DNA from: Echinostoma caproni
Lineage: Eukaryota > Platyhelminthes > Trematoda > Plagiorchiida > Echinostomatidae
Assembly (NCBI GenBank): GCA_900618425.1
Contig: UZAN01039693.1
Location: forward strand, 1,941 to 50,662
Reading direction: 5' to 3'
DNA length: 48,722 nucleotides
The notes beneath the pieces are model-generated. The model saw only the letters and a list, made by a program, of their open reading frames with translations. It did no database searches and was not told where the DNA came from. Shown piece by piece: positions 37,001 through 45,800 of the stretch. A program made the position numbers and the translations under genes. Within the stretch, counting starts at the first letter, position 1; every line of letters begins with the position of its first letter.

Positions 37001-40000
37001 TCCCATTCCAACCATTCTCCCATAAGATATTTCTAAATGTTCATATATGTTCATATAAATGTTCATTCCACATTACTTTCAAAAACATCATGTTCCTACT
37101 TTCAATTTATCAGTAGTGTAACGGTTCTTGCACTTATGATTAGTTTCCCATGAACCGTTAGCAATTCCACAGTAACACTTGGGTTAGTAATTAGACAGTT
37201 TTCCTTTTCTTTGTGTGAACAAATCTTGTTATTTGTGTTCACTATTTGAAAACAGTACCCCTAAGTATAATGTGTGCCGCGCTTTCAGCCCGATATAAGT
37301 ATCTCAAAACGCCACAGTTATCACAGAAATATTATTCTTATAAGTAGGATGAGTAGGGATAGGGATTAATTAGGGCGTAATATTTGACCATTTTGTGTTT
37401 ACTATCACATCTAAGCTTTTCGCAAGATACAGTGGAAATATTGTGGGTGTAAAACCCCAAATATAGCAAAGGAATGATTTGAGACGACCGGTAAAGTAAT
37501 AGCATGCGAAATTATTCCCGTTTAAGTAGTCATGAAAACTCAAAGTAATAACAATTGCGACCAAAACCAAATGTGCAGCACTGCATGTGGGCAGTCAGTG
37601 ACTTGTCGTTTACAATTTGGCTGCTCAATGAGCAATATTATAAATATATTCCTACTGAACTAAAGTGAACATAAAATTACAATCCTATTCACCTATCATC
37701 GGGATTATCGGCAAAAATTAGCAACCACGTGCCTTATTGGTTATGTTGAGTTAAGTTAAGCAAAACACTTGTGTATTTCGATGCATAAATATTTAGTAAC
37801 TGTAACTTTACTGCTAGAAAGTGACCTAAATTCCAATTGGCAACACCATCAAAAGCTTTCTTGAAAATATTTTGCGTCAATTGGAGGACCATCTACTGAA
37901 GCCACCTGCATTTTGAATAATTCACTTAGCAGTCGAGGAGTTATTGTGATTGATATTTTAACTGATGTCTCTTCAATCGGGTGGAAGAAGAACTCTAAAA
38001 GGTTCAATCGACAATCAACAGTCACCATTACAATTTTGAAACGATCTATTGGAAGTGACCCGAAATGATCCGCCAAAGAGTTTACTATTTTATTCTGATG
38101 CATTCTTTACCACAAATCAATAAAGTGCATTCGGTCCTACTAAACTGACGTGCGACTGCTGTATCGATTCGAATATAATGATTATCCACGTCCGACTAAA
38201 AATAAAGTAAGAAAAATGAAACCTGCATAAGGACTTAATGGATCAAACTGTTCTAGCAAACTGTTCGTAGCACATGAAGTTCACATCGGTGGCACTTCCC
38301 TCTCTGCACTCGGAAATTCCAGTGAATGATTTGATAACCAAATAAAAGCACTCAGTAGGTGCTGGGGCAGGTTTTGGTGCTACTCACCGAAAATTCTAAA
38401 ATCAAGATAACAAAGAACCAAACGCGAATGATAACATCGTGGAAGAAGGCTATAAAATCCCCCGGAAACACTCCGAGGTTTACACCAATAATGAAGCGGT
38501 TTCTTTTCTCGGTTGAATCACCATGTGACTTCACGTGACTTAGAGCCTATTCCGTTCGATAATGACTTTATCAGCACATCTCGGTTTTATTCTGTCACTT
38601 ATGAAAGTGGTTGCCGAGTCTGGACTAGCTTTGGTATACATCAGTGAAGGTGTATGAAGGAAAAGTCTCTACTGAGCGTTTTTATCGATATCAGTTCATT
38701 TCGGTTAGTTACTCCGAGGGGATGACCTGGCTTCAGTAAATTATTTCATGAACTTTCTTGGGTATTCGGTATTCCGAGAGACAGTCCCAATATGACTTTG
38801 CTTTTTATTCTACGTCTCCTCTCAATCGATTCACCTTGAATGTTAAGTAAATAACGGGGTGTAGCCATTGTTAAATAATTGGAGCCCAGAATGAGATTTG
38901 AAGGATTCTTGTGGATCAGTAGAACATGAAACAGGGAGCTTAAGACAACCGGAACTCCCGACAGCCCCTTTTCTGTATGCTTACGTGCAATTCGGTAAGC
39001 ACCAGTGTGTTAAAATTTAGAGAAATAAATACAGTGAGGTTACTGGTACCCGAGATTACAGCGGTGCTTCCTCATTTCTTTGTAAATAAGTTGCAGGCTG
39101 ACCAACAAAATCATTCTTTGTGGAGCATGTCATTTGAATTATATAATTTAATAGGACAAAATTCAAGTGGCAGACGATAGCCAGATACAGTCAACGTTAA
39201 TCCAATACATAAAAAAGTGACACTTATTGTTAGAGAGAAACATCCTTCTTAAACTCCGAAATTATGTCCCACTTATGCAATATCTAAAGCACCGTTTCCC
39301 CTTCTCTTCTATCCCAAGATGTTACGCTGGTAATTCCTGGATTCGTACAGCCGCATAAGTTGTCCTAAGAAATCATATAAGAAATACCATCGTCTTCTAG
39401 TCGTCCTATACATCGAATATATTCTAAACCCATTTCTATTCAATCGTTATACGTTTTCAAGTTTTTAATTTTTTGATCAATAATACAGTTTAAAAAATGT
39501 TACTGGTCATATAGAGCAAGAGATATCTTCCGCTCACAGGTACCTGGAGTCCCATGGGTACCGACTTTGAGCATCCTGATCAATTTGCATCTCATGTTCA
39601 AAATGTCCGTCATCACTTGGAGTGCCTATGTGATTTGGATGGTTGTTGGTAAGTCCACGAGTGATCGATCAGTCGTCATCCATTCAATACTTGGTGATTT
39701 CTGGTTCGAACTGAATCGCCATTTTCATAACGGCTTAGCAAAATACATCCAGAATAGGGCACAATTTCTTGTATCAACAATACCAAGATTAGTGCTCATT
39801 TGAGTCGGCTATTTTCATCAGCATTCCTGATTTGCAAGATGTAATTAAGATAATTAAATAAATTGTATTTTTACTTTTGCTTACTCATGACTGCTGGCGG
39901 AAGCCGGGGCTGATTGAAAATAACTGACAAGGAAATTAGAACTTGGTGGGACATCGTAGGCGTGCAATTTTATGCAATGGAAAGACGGCCGATCCCGTTT

Positions 40001-42257
40001 AACCATGGCGTTGACAGAATGTTTGACTTACATGTCATATTTCAAATACGGAGGGCTATGTTAATATTGCCAATGTTTGTTGGCTATAAATAAGTCCGTG
40101 ACCTAATTAACACCGAGAATCGCAGGTATTGCAAAACTCGGAGTACACTGTGCAGTCTTGTGTAGTCGTATAAGATGAGGGAATGCAAAATTTGTTAGAC
40201 AAACTATTGTAGGACAGGATATTATTCTTGTTGAAGCCCTTTTTTATAGCGATGGTGAGCTTTCGAAAAAATCCGTAAGGTAACTTCAAGCAAAGCGAGT
40301 TTTGTTAATGTTGATGGCGCTGTGTCTAGTTCACACCAGATGAAGGGACATGATATATTCAACAATAAGGATAAACTTCAGTACCACTAGTAGTCATACG
40401 TTCCCATTGGAAACTAACTTAGTTTTGAGGGTAAGAAGAAGATACTATACATTTGAAATGAACGGAGTGACGGTCAGTCACTCTTTTTCCTTCCTCCGTT
40501 TTTTTCATATTCTGCTTTTGACGCTCAACAACGTAAGGGTAGGTCCATGAATTGGTTTCCGGTCAACTAATTTTTAACTACAGACAGATGGGAAGATGGG
40601 TAGGTGGGTGAGTGAGTGGGTCGGATGGTTACCCAGATAGATAGATCAGTAGACAACTGATTGTTGCTGTCCTTCAACTGGACCGTAAAGGTGTTTGAGA
40701 AGTTTCGACCGCAGTACCCAATTAAGCTTGCCTTCTGCTGCAGCAACCACTCCTGCCCCTACCCCTCCTCCAGAGATTAACTGGCGAAATATGTGGACAT
40801 TTATATGTGCATACAAATAAATACACATGGCTGTCAATACATCTCGAACCCGTTCGACATATGGGCGGAGTGTCATCTGATCTATTTAAGCCTACTTCAT
40901 CCCTATTGTGTTCCAGTGGGTTATTCTGTGCTCGGAGATTGAACAAAAACTGCAGCATTTTGGTCATGCTCATCGATTCATCAGATAGATTATTTTGGTC
41001 CCACATTGTCCTGTCCGTTCATGTGCAGGCTGATCGGGCTCGTTGTAAGGCTTGTATTTAAGTGTGCATGTGACACATTCTATGGGTAAAAATAACGTTC
41101 AACTGCGTGGGCACAATAAATAACCCGATTGTTTCAACTCGTAAATTCACACTGTGTACCGAATTTTTGCCATATTCCCTTTTGATTTCAGGATTTCTTA
41201 TCTATTTTTGCTACGGATATTGGAAGAGTGCTGAACGACAGCACATACTGGAAAACAAAACGTGAGTCGAATGCCTCAAATTTTAAGCAAAATTTTATGT
41301 AAAATATGATGAACATAGAAAGATTAAACGTGTAAAATGTGTTGACCCAGGGTAGAGGCCATTGTCGCTTTTGTTGCTTTTGAAGTTTTGAAAACTGACT
41401 TCACACCAATCCAAGATTAGTCACCGATGTATTCCCAATGCGAATATATAAAAAAATTCAAACAAAAACATCCTGTTAAATTCCTGTTGTCATCAGAGAA
41501 TGCGTTGCTTTAGTGTGTTTAGATGGTAGGGTGGTAAAGACACCACATTCTTCCCACTCAAAGTTACCTTAATTACGACGAGTTGAAAAAGAAATTAGTC
41601 AGAAAACATTGCGTATTGCTGTAAAATTATTCTTAGATATATATACATTTTCCAGGGCACAGGCTTCATTATGCAGTTATTATAACGCATGTTAGTCCAT
41701 GCTAAACATCTGATTTGAAGGAGCATATTTGTGATTATCAGCGTGCAGTTGGCCGCAAAATGCACACCACCGTATCTTTGTACATTTTAACCTGTTTATT
41801 AATTTTTTTTAAATATGTTCAGTTCTTAAATCTAATGAAGTTATTTGCGTTTCGTTCCATCTTTTTTCACAATCAACAAAATGTCATCGGTGGGTTTGTC
41901 AAATCGATGTGGCTCTTCTAAATCTATGTGGCTTTGCTTTGAAACCCAATTGCTTCATCTTGCATTTGCTTCCCGATTTCTCTGCCTCGTAAATGGTGGT
42001 TTGTGTTAAGTGTCGAACCCATACCCGTGAACAGAACTTCATACTATACTGATCTTGATTCCAGTTTTTCTGCTTGAAACTGCTTGAATTATCCTAGTTT
42101 TGACAATCCGCATCATTTTTTTCTTGTATTGGATTTGACTACTTTTATATCCTTCAGTAATGATTTGATTTTAAAAAATGTGCACACAAAAGTCGTACGT
42201 CCTTCCGACGCCCGACTCGATCAGTTTCATTCAGTTTCTTTGGGTCAGTGTGCTTAA
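6731..42257 (+). CDS. Cationic amino acid transporter (SLC7 family, CAT subfamily), 3' half, 7 exons
   Basis: This spliced gene encodes the C-terminal half of a CAT-type permease, a plasma-membrane carrier for arginine, lysine and ornithine in animals. Join 6731-6833, 10627-10767, 28011-28168, 34448-34626, 39540-39648, 41192-41261 and 42158-42257. Every intron is GT..AG and the split codons are in phase at all six junctions (phases 2, 2, 1, 0, 1, 2), with no stop before TAA at 42255-42257. The product part is about 286 residues. CAT hallmarks in order are [12 protein letters not shown], a polar loop, two hydrophobic helices, QPETKSKV followed by [18 protein letters not shown], and [13 protein letters not shown]. 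Animal CATs are about 600-650 residues with 14 helices, so the first half is missing; I found no earlier exon in 1-6730. The assignment to the CAT subfamily is firm; which paralogue, and whether it transports or is CAT4-like, is open. Confidence 0.9.
8150..8302 (-). mobile_element. tRNA-derived SINE, family B, copy 1
   Basis: On the - strand, a box A-like TCGGCGAGCTTG and box B-like GGGTTCGATCCCC are followed by a body with gcactgctgatga, acctaaccaggtc, gcttcctag and cacgtttcttttgctat. The same blocks occur in the + strand copy starting about 45 bases away, so the two lie head to head. Confidence 0.75.
8345..8535 (+). mobile_element. tRNA-derived SINE, family B, copy 2
   Basis: Box A-like GTGGCCGAGTGGATAGC (8357-8373) and box B-like GAGTTCGATCCCC (about 8400) are followed by gcactgctgatgag, acccaaccaggtcg, gcttcctagc and cacgtttcatttgctat. 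This is the best-preserved family B copy. The similarity to the copy at 9.0-9.2 kb starts upstream of box A (attgtgct ... tgatcagctgc). Confidence 0.8.
9001..9206 (+). mobile_element. tRNA-derived SINE, family B, copy 3 (degraded)
   Basis: The head is eroded (cttggccgtcaag, ggtcggatcgatag). The body is clear: gcattactgatgagaacc, aggttgaaatggttgtcc, and cacgcttcatgtgct. A short (AC) run at 9225-9239 follows the 3' end. Confidence 0.65.
9225..9239. repeat. (CA)n microsatellite
   Basis: Uninterrupted CA dinucleotides directly after the family B SINE copy 3. Confidence 0.9.
9784..9821. repeat. (TG)n microsatellite
   Basis: Nineteen TG-type units with one TATG interruption near the left end. Confidence 0.95.
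9978..10008. repeat. (AT)n microsatellite
   Basis: About fifteen uninterrupted AT units, 157 bases from the TG repeat, in the same intron. Confidence 0.95.
10627..10767 (+). CDS. CAT transporter exon, cytosolic loop
   Basis: The acceptor is acgcatttag, ending at 10626, and the donor is gtaagtg from 10768. The first base completes CGA (Arg); 46 codons and CA of the next codon follow. The peptide starts [20 protein letters not shown] and is rich in Asp, Glu, Ser and Pro with no hydrophobic segment. This fits the variable cytosolic loop that follows the YSLVA helix in CATs. The loop is poorly conserved, so assignment rests on exact phase, open frame and position between two clear exons. Confidence 0.8.
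10768..12479. other. CAT intron, no element recognised
   Basis: First 1.7 kb of the 17.2-kb intron. AT-rich; the slightly GC-richer patch at 11390-11700 gives no family match in any frame that I can recognise. Confidence 0.4.
12480..13039 (+). pseudogene. Endonuclease domain fragment of the CR1-like LINE
   Basis: Two open stretches, 12499-12819 and 12856-13041, are linked by a frameshift. The first carries [20 protein letters not shown] and SNIYIAP; the second carries [20 protein letters not shown], where an intact endonuclease would have SDH. Here SDH has become STH, so the catalytic dyad is lost. Confidence 0.8.
13080..14216 (+). pseudogene. RT domain fragment of the CR1-like LINE
   Basis: From 13208 the frame [20 protein letters not shown] continues to a [12 protein letters not shown] block near 13350. 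After further frame changes, VKDLPNDSA (about 13726) and [18 protein letters not shown] follow, then a 111-codon open stretch to a TAA at 14214-14216. The catalytic YADD motif is not present. Confidence 0.82.
14217..18784. other. CAT intron, unassigned
   Basis: No exon or element is supported. A slightly GC-richer patch at 17098-17415 is open on the + strand for 105 codons apart from two TAA (17125 and 17254), but it matches nothing I recognise and is also nearly open on the other strand. The rest is AT-rich intron. Confidence 0.35.
18785..19030 (-). mobile_element. tRNA-derived SINE, family B, copy 4 (degraded)
   Basis: On the - strand a worn head (ctacggccaagttagcc, gatatcgagtccctc) is followed by about 90 bases not seen in the other copies. 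The shared body comes next: gttcgcactgctgatgaaac, ccaactaggtag, aacagctgtccag. The insertion between head and body is unusual for the family. Confidence 0.55.
19249..20245 (+). mobile_element. Non-LTR retrotransposon remnant, RTE-like, 5'-truncated
   Basis: The remnant begins in the RT with [20 protein letters not shown], then [12 protein letters not shown] (YADD changed to YAED, 19444-19455), [51 protein letters not shown], then [17 protein letters not shown] and a C-terminal LPGWGP ... [12 protein letters not shown]. This order is typical of RTE-clade LINEs. Everything N-terminal to the central palm is absent. At least three frameshifts and several stops occur. It lies in sense within the CAT intron. 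Confidence 0.9.
21443..21478 (+). other. Candidate first coding exon of a small nested gene ([12 protein letters not shown])
   Basis: ATG at 21443-21445 opens 12 codons ending at a consensus donor, AAG then gtaagc at 21479. An acceptor-like tattccag and ctatag lie just upstream. The basic N-terminus vaguely recalls the start of ubiquitin-conjugating enzymes, but too little is present to name it. It cannot belong to the CAT transcript between the flanking exons without breaking phase. Weak evidence. Confidence 0.2.
22444..22481 (+). other. Candidate 38-base exon following in phase ([13 protein letters not shown])
   Basis: Bounded by gatttccag and a consensus donor gtaagtacc from 22482. Its open phase is compatible with the preceding candidate exon (phase 0 in, phase 2 out). 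A third exon could lie in the gap at 23243-23840 or beyond. No family assignment. It may be a chance arrangement. Confidence 0.2.
23243..23840. other. 598-base assembly gap
   Basis: A run of N begins directly after a CA microsatellite (tacacacacacacaca) and ends before aaacaaacaaacc. Assembly probably failed in simple repeats. Any open frame drawn across it is meaningless. Confidence 0.98.
25099..25370 (+). mobile_element. Possible solo LTR
   Basis: A GC-richer block starts with TGTCAGGCGG and has AATAAA (about 25352) near its right end, in the order expected of an LTR. No partner LTR, primer binding site or clear target duplication was found, so it may be another kind of dispersed repeat. 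Confidence 0.25.
25371..28010. other. CAT intron, unassigned
   Basis: AT-rich. A box B-like ggttcgaatcccag at about 27307 hints at another worn tRNA-derived repeat, but no box A was found. Confidence 0.35.
28011..28168 (+). CDS. CAT transporter exon, end of cytosolic loop and start of next helix
   Basis: The acceptor is cacgttttag, ending at 28010, after a pyrimidine-rich stretch; the donor is gtaagttcc from 28169. The first base completes CAC (His), 52 codons follow, and a final T joins TG of the next exon to give TTG (Leu). The first part is a Ser-rich loop ([20 protein letters not shown]). The last part, [14 protein letters not shown], runs into the hydrophobic stretch that opens the next exon. 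The phase is compatible only with the flanking exons in this order. Intron lengths on either side are 17.2 and 6.3 kb. Confidence 0.82.
29690..29885 (-). mobile_element. tRNA-derived SINE, family A, copy 2
   Basis: On the - strand, box A-like GGTGTGCGAGTGATAA and box B-like GTGTTCGAACCCC are followed by a body with ttccccgattctctgcat and ggccgc, and an A-rich end with AATAAA. It shares its architecture with the copy at 3600-3792. It lies about 90 bases from the 70-bp inverted repeat. Confidence 0.7.
29974..30120. repeat. 70-bp inverted repeat with 7-base loop, hammerhead-like core in the left arm
   Basis: Left arm 29974-30043 and right arm 30051-30120 are inverted copies (about 61 of 70 positions match, no indels) around gttcttg. 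A third copy is at 3523-3591. Read on the - strand, the left arm has CTGATGA (30044-30038), a 5-bp stem GTCAC/GTGAT (30036-30032 and 30023-30019) with an 8-base loop, then GAAAC (30018-30014) and the palindrome GTTTGCAAAC. CTGATGA-stem-GAAAC is the hammerhead ribozyme core pattern. I see no well-placed cleavage triplet, so activity is doubtful. Confidence 0.75.
30121..34447. other. CAT intron, unassigned apart from small repeats
   Basis: AT-rich, no exon fits the required phase. It contains a tRNA-like fragment at 32885-32972, a C run near 33440-33449 and a CA run at 33526-33540. Confidence 0.35.
32885..32972 (+). repeat. tRNA-like fragment (pseudo-tRNA or SINE head)
   Basis: A box A-like TAGCCCAACTGGTAGAGCG and a box B-like GGTTTCGGATCCC lie about 45 bases apart. 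The region between them has an A run and does not fold as a proper anticodon arm. I saw no other copy, so a lone tRNA pseudogene is as likely as a SINE. Confidence 0.4.
34448..34626 (+). CDS. CAT transporter exon, two membrane helices
   Basis: The acceptor is gactactcatag, ending at 34447 and the only AG after a long T-rich tract; the donor is gtgagc from 34627. The exon gives TG plus 59 codons. It encodes one helix ([13 protein letters not shown]), a short loop [10 protein letters not shown], a second helix ([20 protein letters not shown]) and then [11 protein letters not shown]. The last block aligns with QPESKTKLSFK of vertebrate CAT1. The GTG codon at 34447 is not a start; its G belongs to the intron. 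Confidence 0.92.
34684..34733. repeat. Degenerate (CAGT)n microsatellite
   Basis: About twelve imperfect CAGT/CAGC/CAAT-type units 58 bases after a CAT exon donor site. Confidence 0.75.
34734..39539. other. CAT intron, nothing recognised
   Basis: About 4.8 kb of AT-rich sequence without a supported exon, RNA gene or transposon relic on either strand. Confidence 0.4.
39540..39648 (+). CDS. CAT transporter exon, VP-rich turn and membrane helix
   Basis: The acceptor is cgctcacag, ending at 39539, and the donor is gtaagt from 39649. It holds 36 codons plus one base of a glycine codon. It reads [20 protein letters not shown] and then [16 protein letters not shown]. This is the conserved CAT segment equivalent to VPFLPVLPILSIFVNVYLM followed by TWVRFAVWMLIG in vertebrate CAT1. 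Confidence 0.93.
39649..41191. other. CAT intron, nothing recognised
   Basis: AT-rich, with short GGTGGGTGAG-like and GATA simple repeats at about 40585-40650. Open frames around 40646-41061 match no family I recognise. Confidence 0.4.
41192..41261 (+). CDS. CAT transporter exon, last membrane helix
   Basis: The acceptor is ttttgatttcag, ending at 41191, and the donor is gtgagt from 41262. GA completes the glycine codon; 22 codons and AC of a threonine codon follow. The peptide [19 protein letters not shown] matches GFIIYFGYGLWHSEE at the end of the membrane domain of vertebrate CATs. It ends in the polar C-terminal tail. Confidence 0.9.
42158..42257 (+). CDS. CAT transporter terminal exon, C-terminal tail and stop
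   Basis: The acceptor is tatatccttcag, ending at 42157, after a T-rich tract. The first T completes ACT (Thr). 32 codons follow, then TAA at 42255-42257. The tail begins [20 protein letters not shown] and is polar, as expected for the cytosolic C-terminus, which varies between CATs. A rival acceptor, cattttccag at about 41657, would give a 12-residue tail in the same phase. I prefer this exon for its longer open frame and stronger tract, but only a transcript can decide. Confidence 0.65.
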
Positions 42258-43967
42258 CCTCGAACTGCGTAGATAACACTTAAAAACTTAGCTACTAACG
42301 CACCTGCGCAACATGAGTATTCTTTGCGGGCCACAAGCAGCCATAATATGCATTTAGTGTCATTCGCCTGAAAAACTACTGAAATGTCTCACAACTAGGT
42401 CAACTTGCCTCGGGGATTTCGCCCTCCGGGGAAAAGTGACCGCACACGAAGCCTACATTGAGGATAAAAAGTTACAACTTATTTCATATCTATTTACGAT
42501 CGGGATTCACTGTTCCGATAATCGAAAATTCACGATATTACTGATTGACATATACACCACATACATACATCGATGGTTTTCATAACTTATCTCTCACTCA
42601 CTTATTTTAATTAATCAAATAATCATGAATGTTTCCTAACACCTTTTCCGATAAATTCCGGACAATCTTTTTATTTTGTACATGTATATATGTATTAATT
42701 TGGTCATTTTAACGGTTTTGGGAAGAGTGGGAACGAGGTTGGGCAATGTTAAGCCTAGCTCAAGTTTTCCACTCGATACACTTTTCTGGTTCACTCAATC
42801 TATCACCTCTTCATGAGTTCATCCAAAAAACAAAGTAACGGGAATCGCGGAATCGCGGAATAAATTTAACGAGGCAAGGGATCACTTCCTGCTACCTTGC
42901 AGTTCGTAGTTGATTTTGCAAAGGCTAGAGGTGCTCCCTCAACATAAATAACACCGAGTGATACTAGGGATTTCTCTCGTACCAAACTCCCAAGGAACTC
43001 CTTGATTTTGATCATGGTCATGTCTGGGGCTGGCTTATCCTTTCCAAGGAGCCAGCAGCAGTAAAGTGAGTAAGTAAGTCAGTTAATTCTCGTTTATCGC
43101 TTCATGAAGTTACTTGTATATGGTAGCAGCGGAATGAAAGCAAAAAGGGGCGGTCTAGGTGGTATGATCATATCTGAGTTCCACGGAACACCGCATCACA
43201 GTTTGACTCACTTATGTGAAACTGATCCGGCTGACTGAGTAGACAATATCATATTCTAAATCTAAATTTTAATATCTAAAAATGCACACTGAAACCGGAT
43301 TTATCACAGTAGAGGAAAACGTACGATGATTTTAGTCCTATTTGGTTATTGGAAGGCAAGGAGTGAACTCCCGAATTGCACAGTCCTAATAATGTTCAGA
43401 AAGTCACTCTTACCAAATCAACTAAGCATTTTATGAACTCTGTTTATGAAGACAACCGGTTATCTGGTAGAATACAGCTAAGCAAAGTAATAACTAATCT
43501 TAGAAAAAGCTTTTGAATAGTCCGATTTTCGAATTCCTGTCAAACCCTGGGGGTCTCTATAAAATTGAATTTAATGGATTTCACTCACACTGGAAACTCG
43601 GACATTTCCATTGAGGACTCTGACTGAACCAATCCGTGAAAGCTATTCACCGATACAACAAGCCCTTTTCACTTGGCATCGTAACAGTCCCACAGAGCAC
43701 ATTTCAAACAAAACAACAAAGTGGCGAACAAGCTCGTTTTCAGATATTCGTATTCCATTACATCTAATGCACCTAAATAAATAACTACTTGGGAATATAA
43801 TTATCTTGGGAAACTGAAATAAAATAAAATCACAGATTTCTAGAAACGATCTAATCACGAGACCAGAAATTGGGTTCACCACGACCAGATATTTGTTTGC
43901 CCACTCATCCGATCATCAAGGTTACTCGTGATATGGTAGGTGGAGGGGGGGCTGAGCCAGGGAATCT
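42258..43967. other. 3' flank of the CAT gene (probable 3' UTR then intergenic)
   Basis: No coding region recognised. It contains the candidate polyadenylation signal at 42859 and a short tandem aatcgcgg repeat at about 42842-42858. G runs begin at about 43943 near the end of the Penelope-like element. Confidence 0.35.
42859..42864 (+). promoter_or_regulatory. Possible polyadenylation signal of the CAT gene
   Basis: AATAAA lies about 600 bases after the stop codon. It is the first clear hexamer I noticed on this strand downstream of the stop. No cleavage site can be seen, so this is only a candidate. Confidence 0.25.
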
Positions 43968-43983
43968 TTAACGCTTCCACAAA

Positions 43984-44395
43984 TTATTTTTGGGGACACA
44001 TAGGGCGGGGGGGGGGTGAGCAGACGAATGCACATCGCTTCTGCTGTAGACAGCATCCGACAGCGAACCTACCTTGAAAATCGCCCATGAACTTTGTATA
44101 GGGGTCGGACACGTCCACAGTGTGAAGTATTTCAGCCAGGCGTAAAACCACTGCACTGGTGAGTGACTTAATCGTTCCGGTGTTCAGCCACGCAGGGTGG
44201 TATTCTCGATTCTGTTCGGACAATCGCCTAACCGTACGGCCTATGTACGTTGTTCCACAGGAACAGGTAACTGAGCGTACACAGAATGAGACCGCAGAGT
44301 CTGGAACTTTGTCATTCAGTCGCAAACACAATTGGTTTGGACGTGAACAACACACGAAGCTTGGATGCATAGAAAGTCTTATCAATTACGTCGGA
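43984..44395 (-). pseudogene. GIY-YIG nuclease of Penelope-like remnant 2
   Basis: An open frame of 133 codons carries FCVRSVTCSCGTTYIGRTVR, matching CxCG-TYIGRT of Penelope-like nucleases, then REYHPAWLNTG and SLTSAVVLRLAE. In the last block the expected His of EHL...GH is lost (RLAEILHTVDV). A frameshift separates it from the RT frame. After about 44000 the frame runs into G-rich low-complexity sequence. Confidence 0.88.
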
Positions 44396-45800
44396 TAATC
44401 TTCTTTGTATGATTTCAGTTGATGTGTCCTCTTTGAATGGCAAAGCAATGTACACGAATTTATTCTTAACCTCGGTCTTTTGTAAAAGGTTTTCCGTGCA
44501 CTGAATCATCTTGTTGACCAAACGCCTCGGATACCCGTTACGTGCAAAGATAAATTTTATAGGTCGGAGCTCTTCTTCAGGCGTGTCCTCACTGTAGATC
44601 TTTCTTGCCCTATCCGCTAGGCAACGAACCAGGTTCCTTTTCACCTTCAGTGGCACAAAGCTTCGGAAATAAATGTATTAGTCTTTCCAAGTTGCCTTTC
44701 TATACACGGAACGCTACACCGAACCACCTGATCGACAGGTGATTCAAAAATCTAGAAACGGCAATTTGTTGTTGCATTCCATTTCTGAAGTAAATGTGAT
44801 GATGGGGTGTGCAATGTTGAACTTGTTTAATGGTTCCGTTATGGTCGATGTTGCATTCATCACACAATAAATGTCATCTACTTACCGCGTCTTCGATCGA
44901 TTGAGTGTTTTCAAGTTTCACCATGAAAAGGTCCACAAAACGCGGTCCTAGCGGAGATCCCATGGCCTACCCATCCTTTTCTTTGATAGATCTCATCGTT
45001 CAACTTGAACTGAACATTATACGTGCAGAAACAAAGCAGCTGTTTTAGATCATCCAAAGGGATGTCGAGCTCCACATTACATAACTGCACCGATATTCGA
45101 TCGTTTAGCTGAAGGGAACATTTGTGAACAACGAGCTGACCGCCAGCGACAGCTTTGTTCAATCAACAGACTTTGTCCCGATTTTTTCCCAAAAAAGTAA
45201 ATGTATCTGTGACACGGTGTTTTGCCAAACTAAGTCGAACGGGTTCTAACAATTTGGCCAACCCCATTACCATGGCATGATAGGGCGAGTTGCACAAGTC
45301 GAAAATCGGTCGTAAAGGGACTTCAACTTTATGTACTTTTGGTAAACCATACAATCTCGGAATAACAGTCCCGATTGGCCAAATACGTTCGAAAATGGAC
45401 GCATAAATGACTCCCCTCTGTTTTAAGCACCGCAAAATCTTAGAGAACGCTCCTTCTATATGGTATTCATCTTGTTTATGTAGTCCATTCAGTTTAGCAG
45501 CAAGATCCGCATTCCCTTATCCGGTGTGGATAGTATAACATCCTTTTTTGAAGTTCCCGTAATTGTCTGATGTGTTCTGTAGTTAATAGTTCATTTTCAT
45601 TTAGATTGACATTCTAATGGTGGTACCAAGCATTCACTGAGGTACATTTGAGTCTTTCCTACCTCAGTGATAGAGAAACCAGGTCAGAAAGTTGCGCATA
45701 TAGGTTTTCAAATTCCACCTCCATATCCAATTGTTTTGATCTCCCATTTGGACAACAAAACTTTGGTCCCAGAGATAACAAATTTATTCTCTATAGATTT
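44396..45800 (-). pseudogene. Reverse transcriptase of Penelope-like remnant 2
   Basis: The longest open pieces are 45163-45435 (PKVHK block, motif 1-2 region) and 44312-44656 (thumb side). In the motif A region, SLAVSSLFTNVPFS has Ala where the catalytic Asp of SLDV is expected and is followed by TAA. The later VDDIYCV keeps both aspartates. Deletions near 45530 remove part of the region after PDKGNA. Confidence 0.88.

Larger units (their letters stand above)
43968..45800 (-). mobile_element. Penelope-like retroelement remnant 2 (near full-length RT + GIY-YIG)
   Basis: Reading on the - strand: LLSLGPKFCCPN (about 45785), the N-terminal helical part (QLDMEVEFENLYAQL; LLTTEHIRQLRELQKR), ILSTPDKGNADLAA, IPRLYGLPKVHKVEVPLRPI, SPYHAM, SLAVSSLFTNVPFS, WVAMGSPLGPRFVDLFM, VDDIYCV (44856-44883), SFVPLKVKRNLVRCL, then the nuclease TTYIGRTVRRLSEQNREYHP. 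All parts of a Penelope-like ORF are present in order. Multiple stops and frameshifts make it inactive. It lies antisense to the CAT gene and starts 1.7 kb after its stop. Confidence 0.92.
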
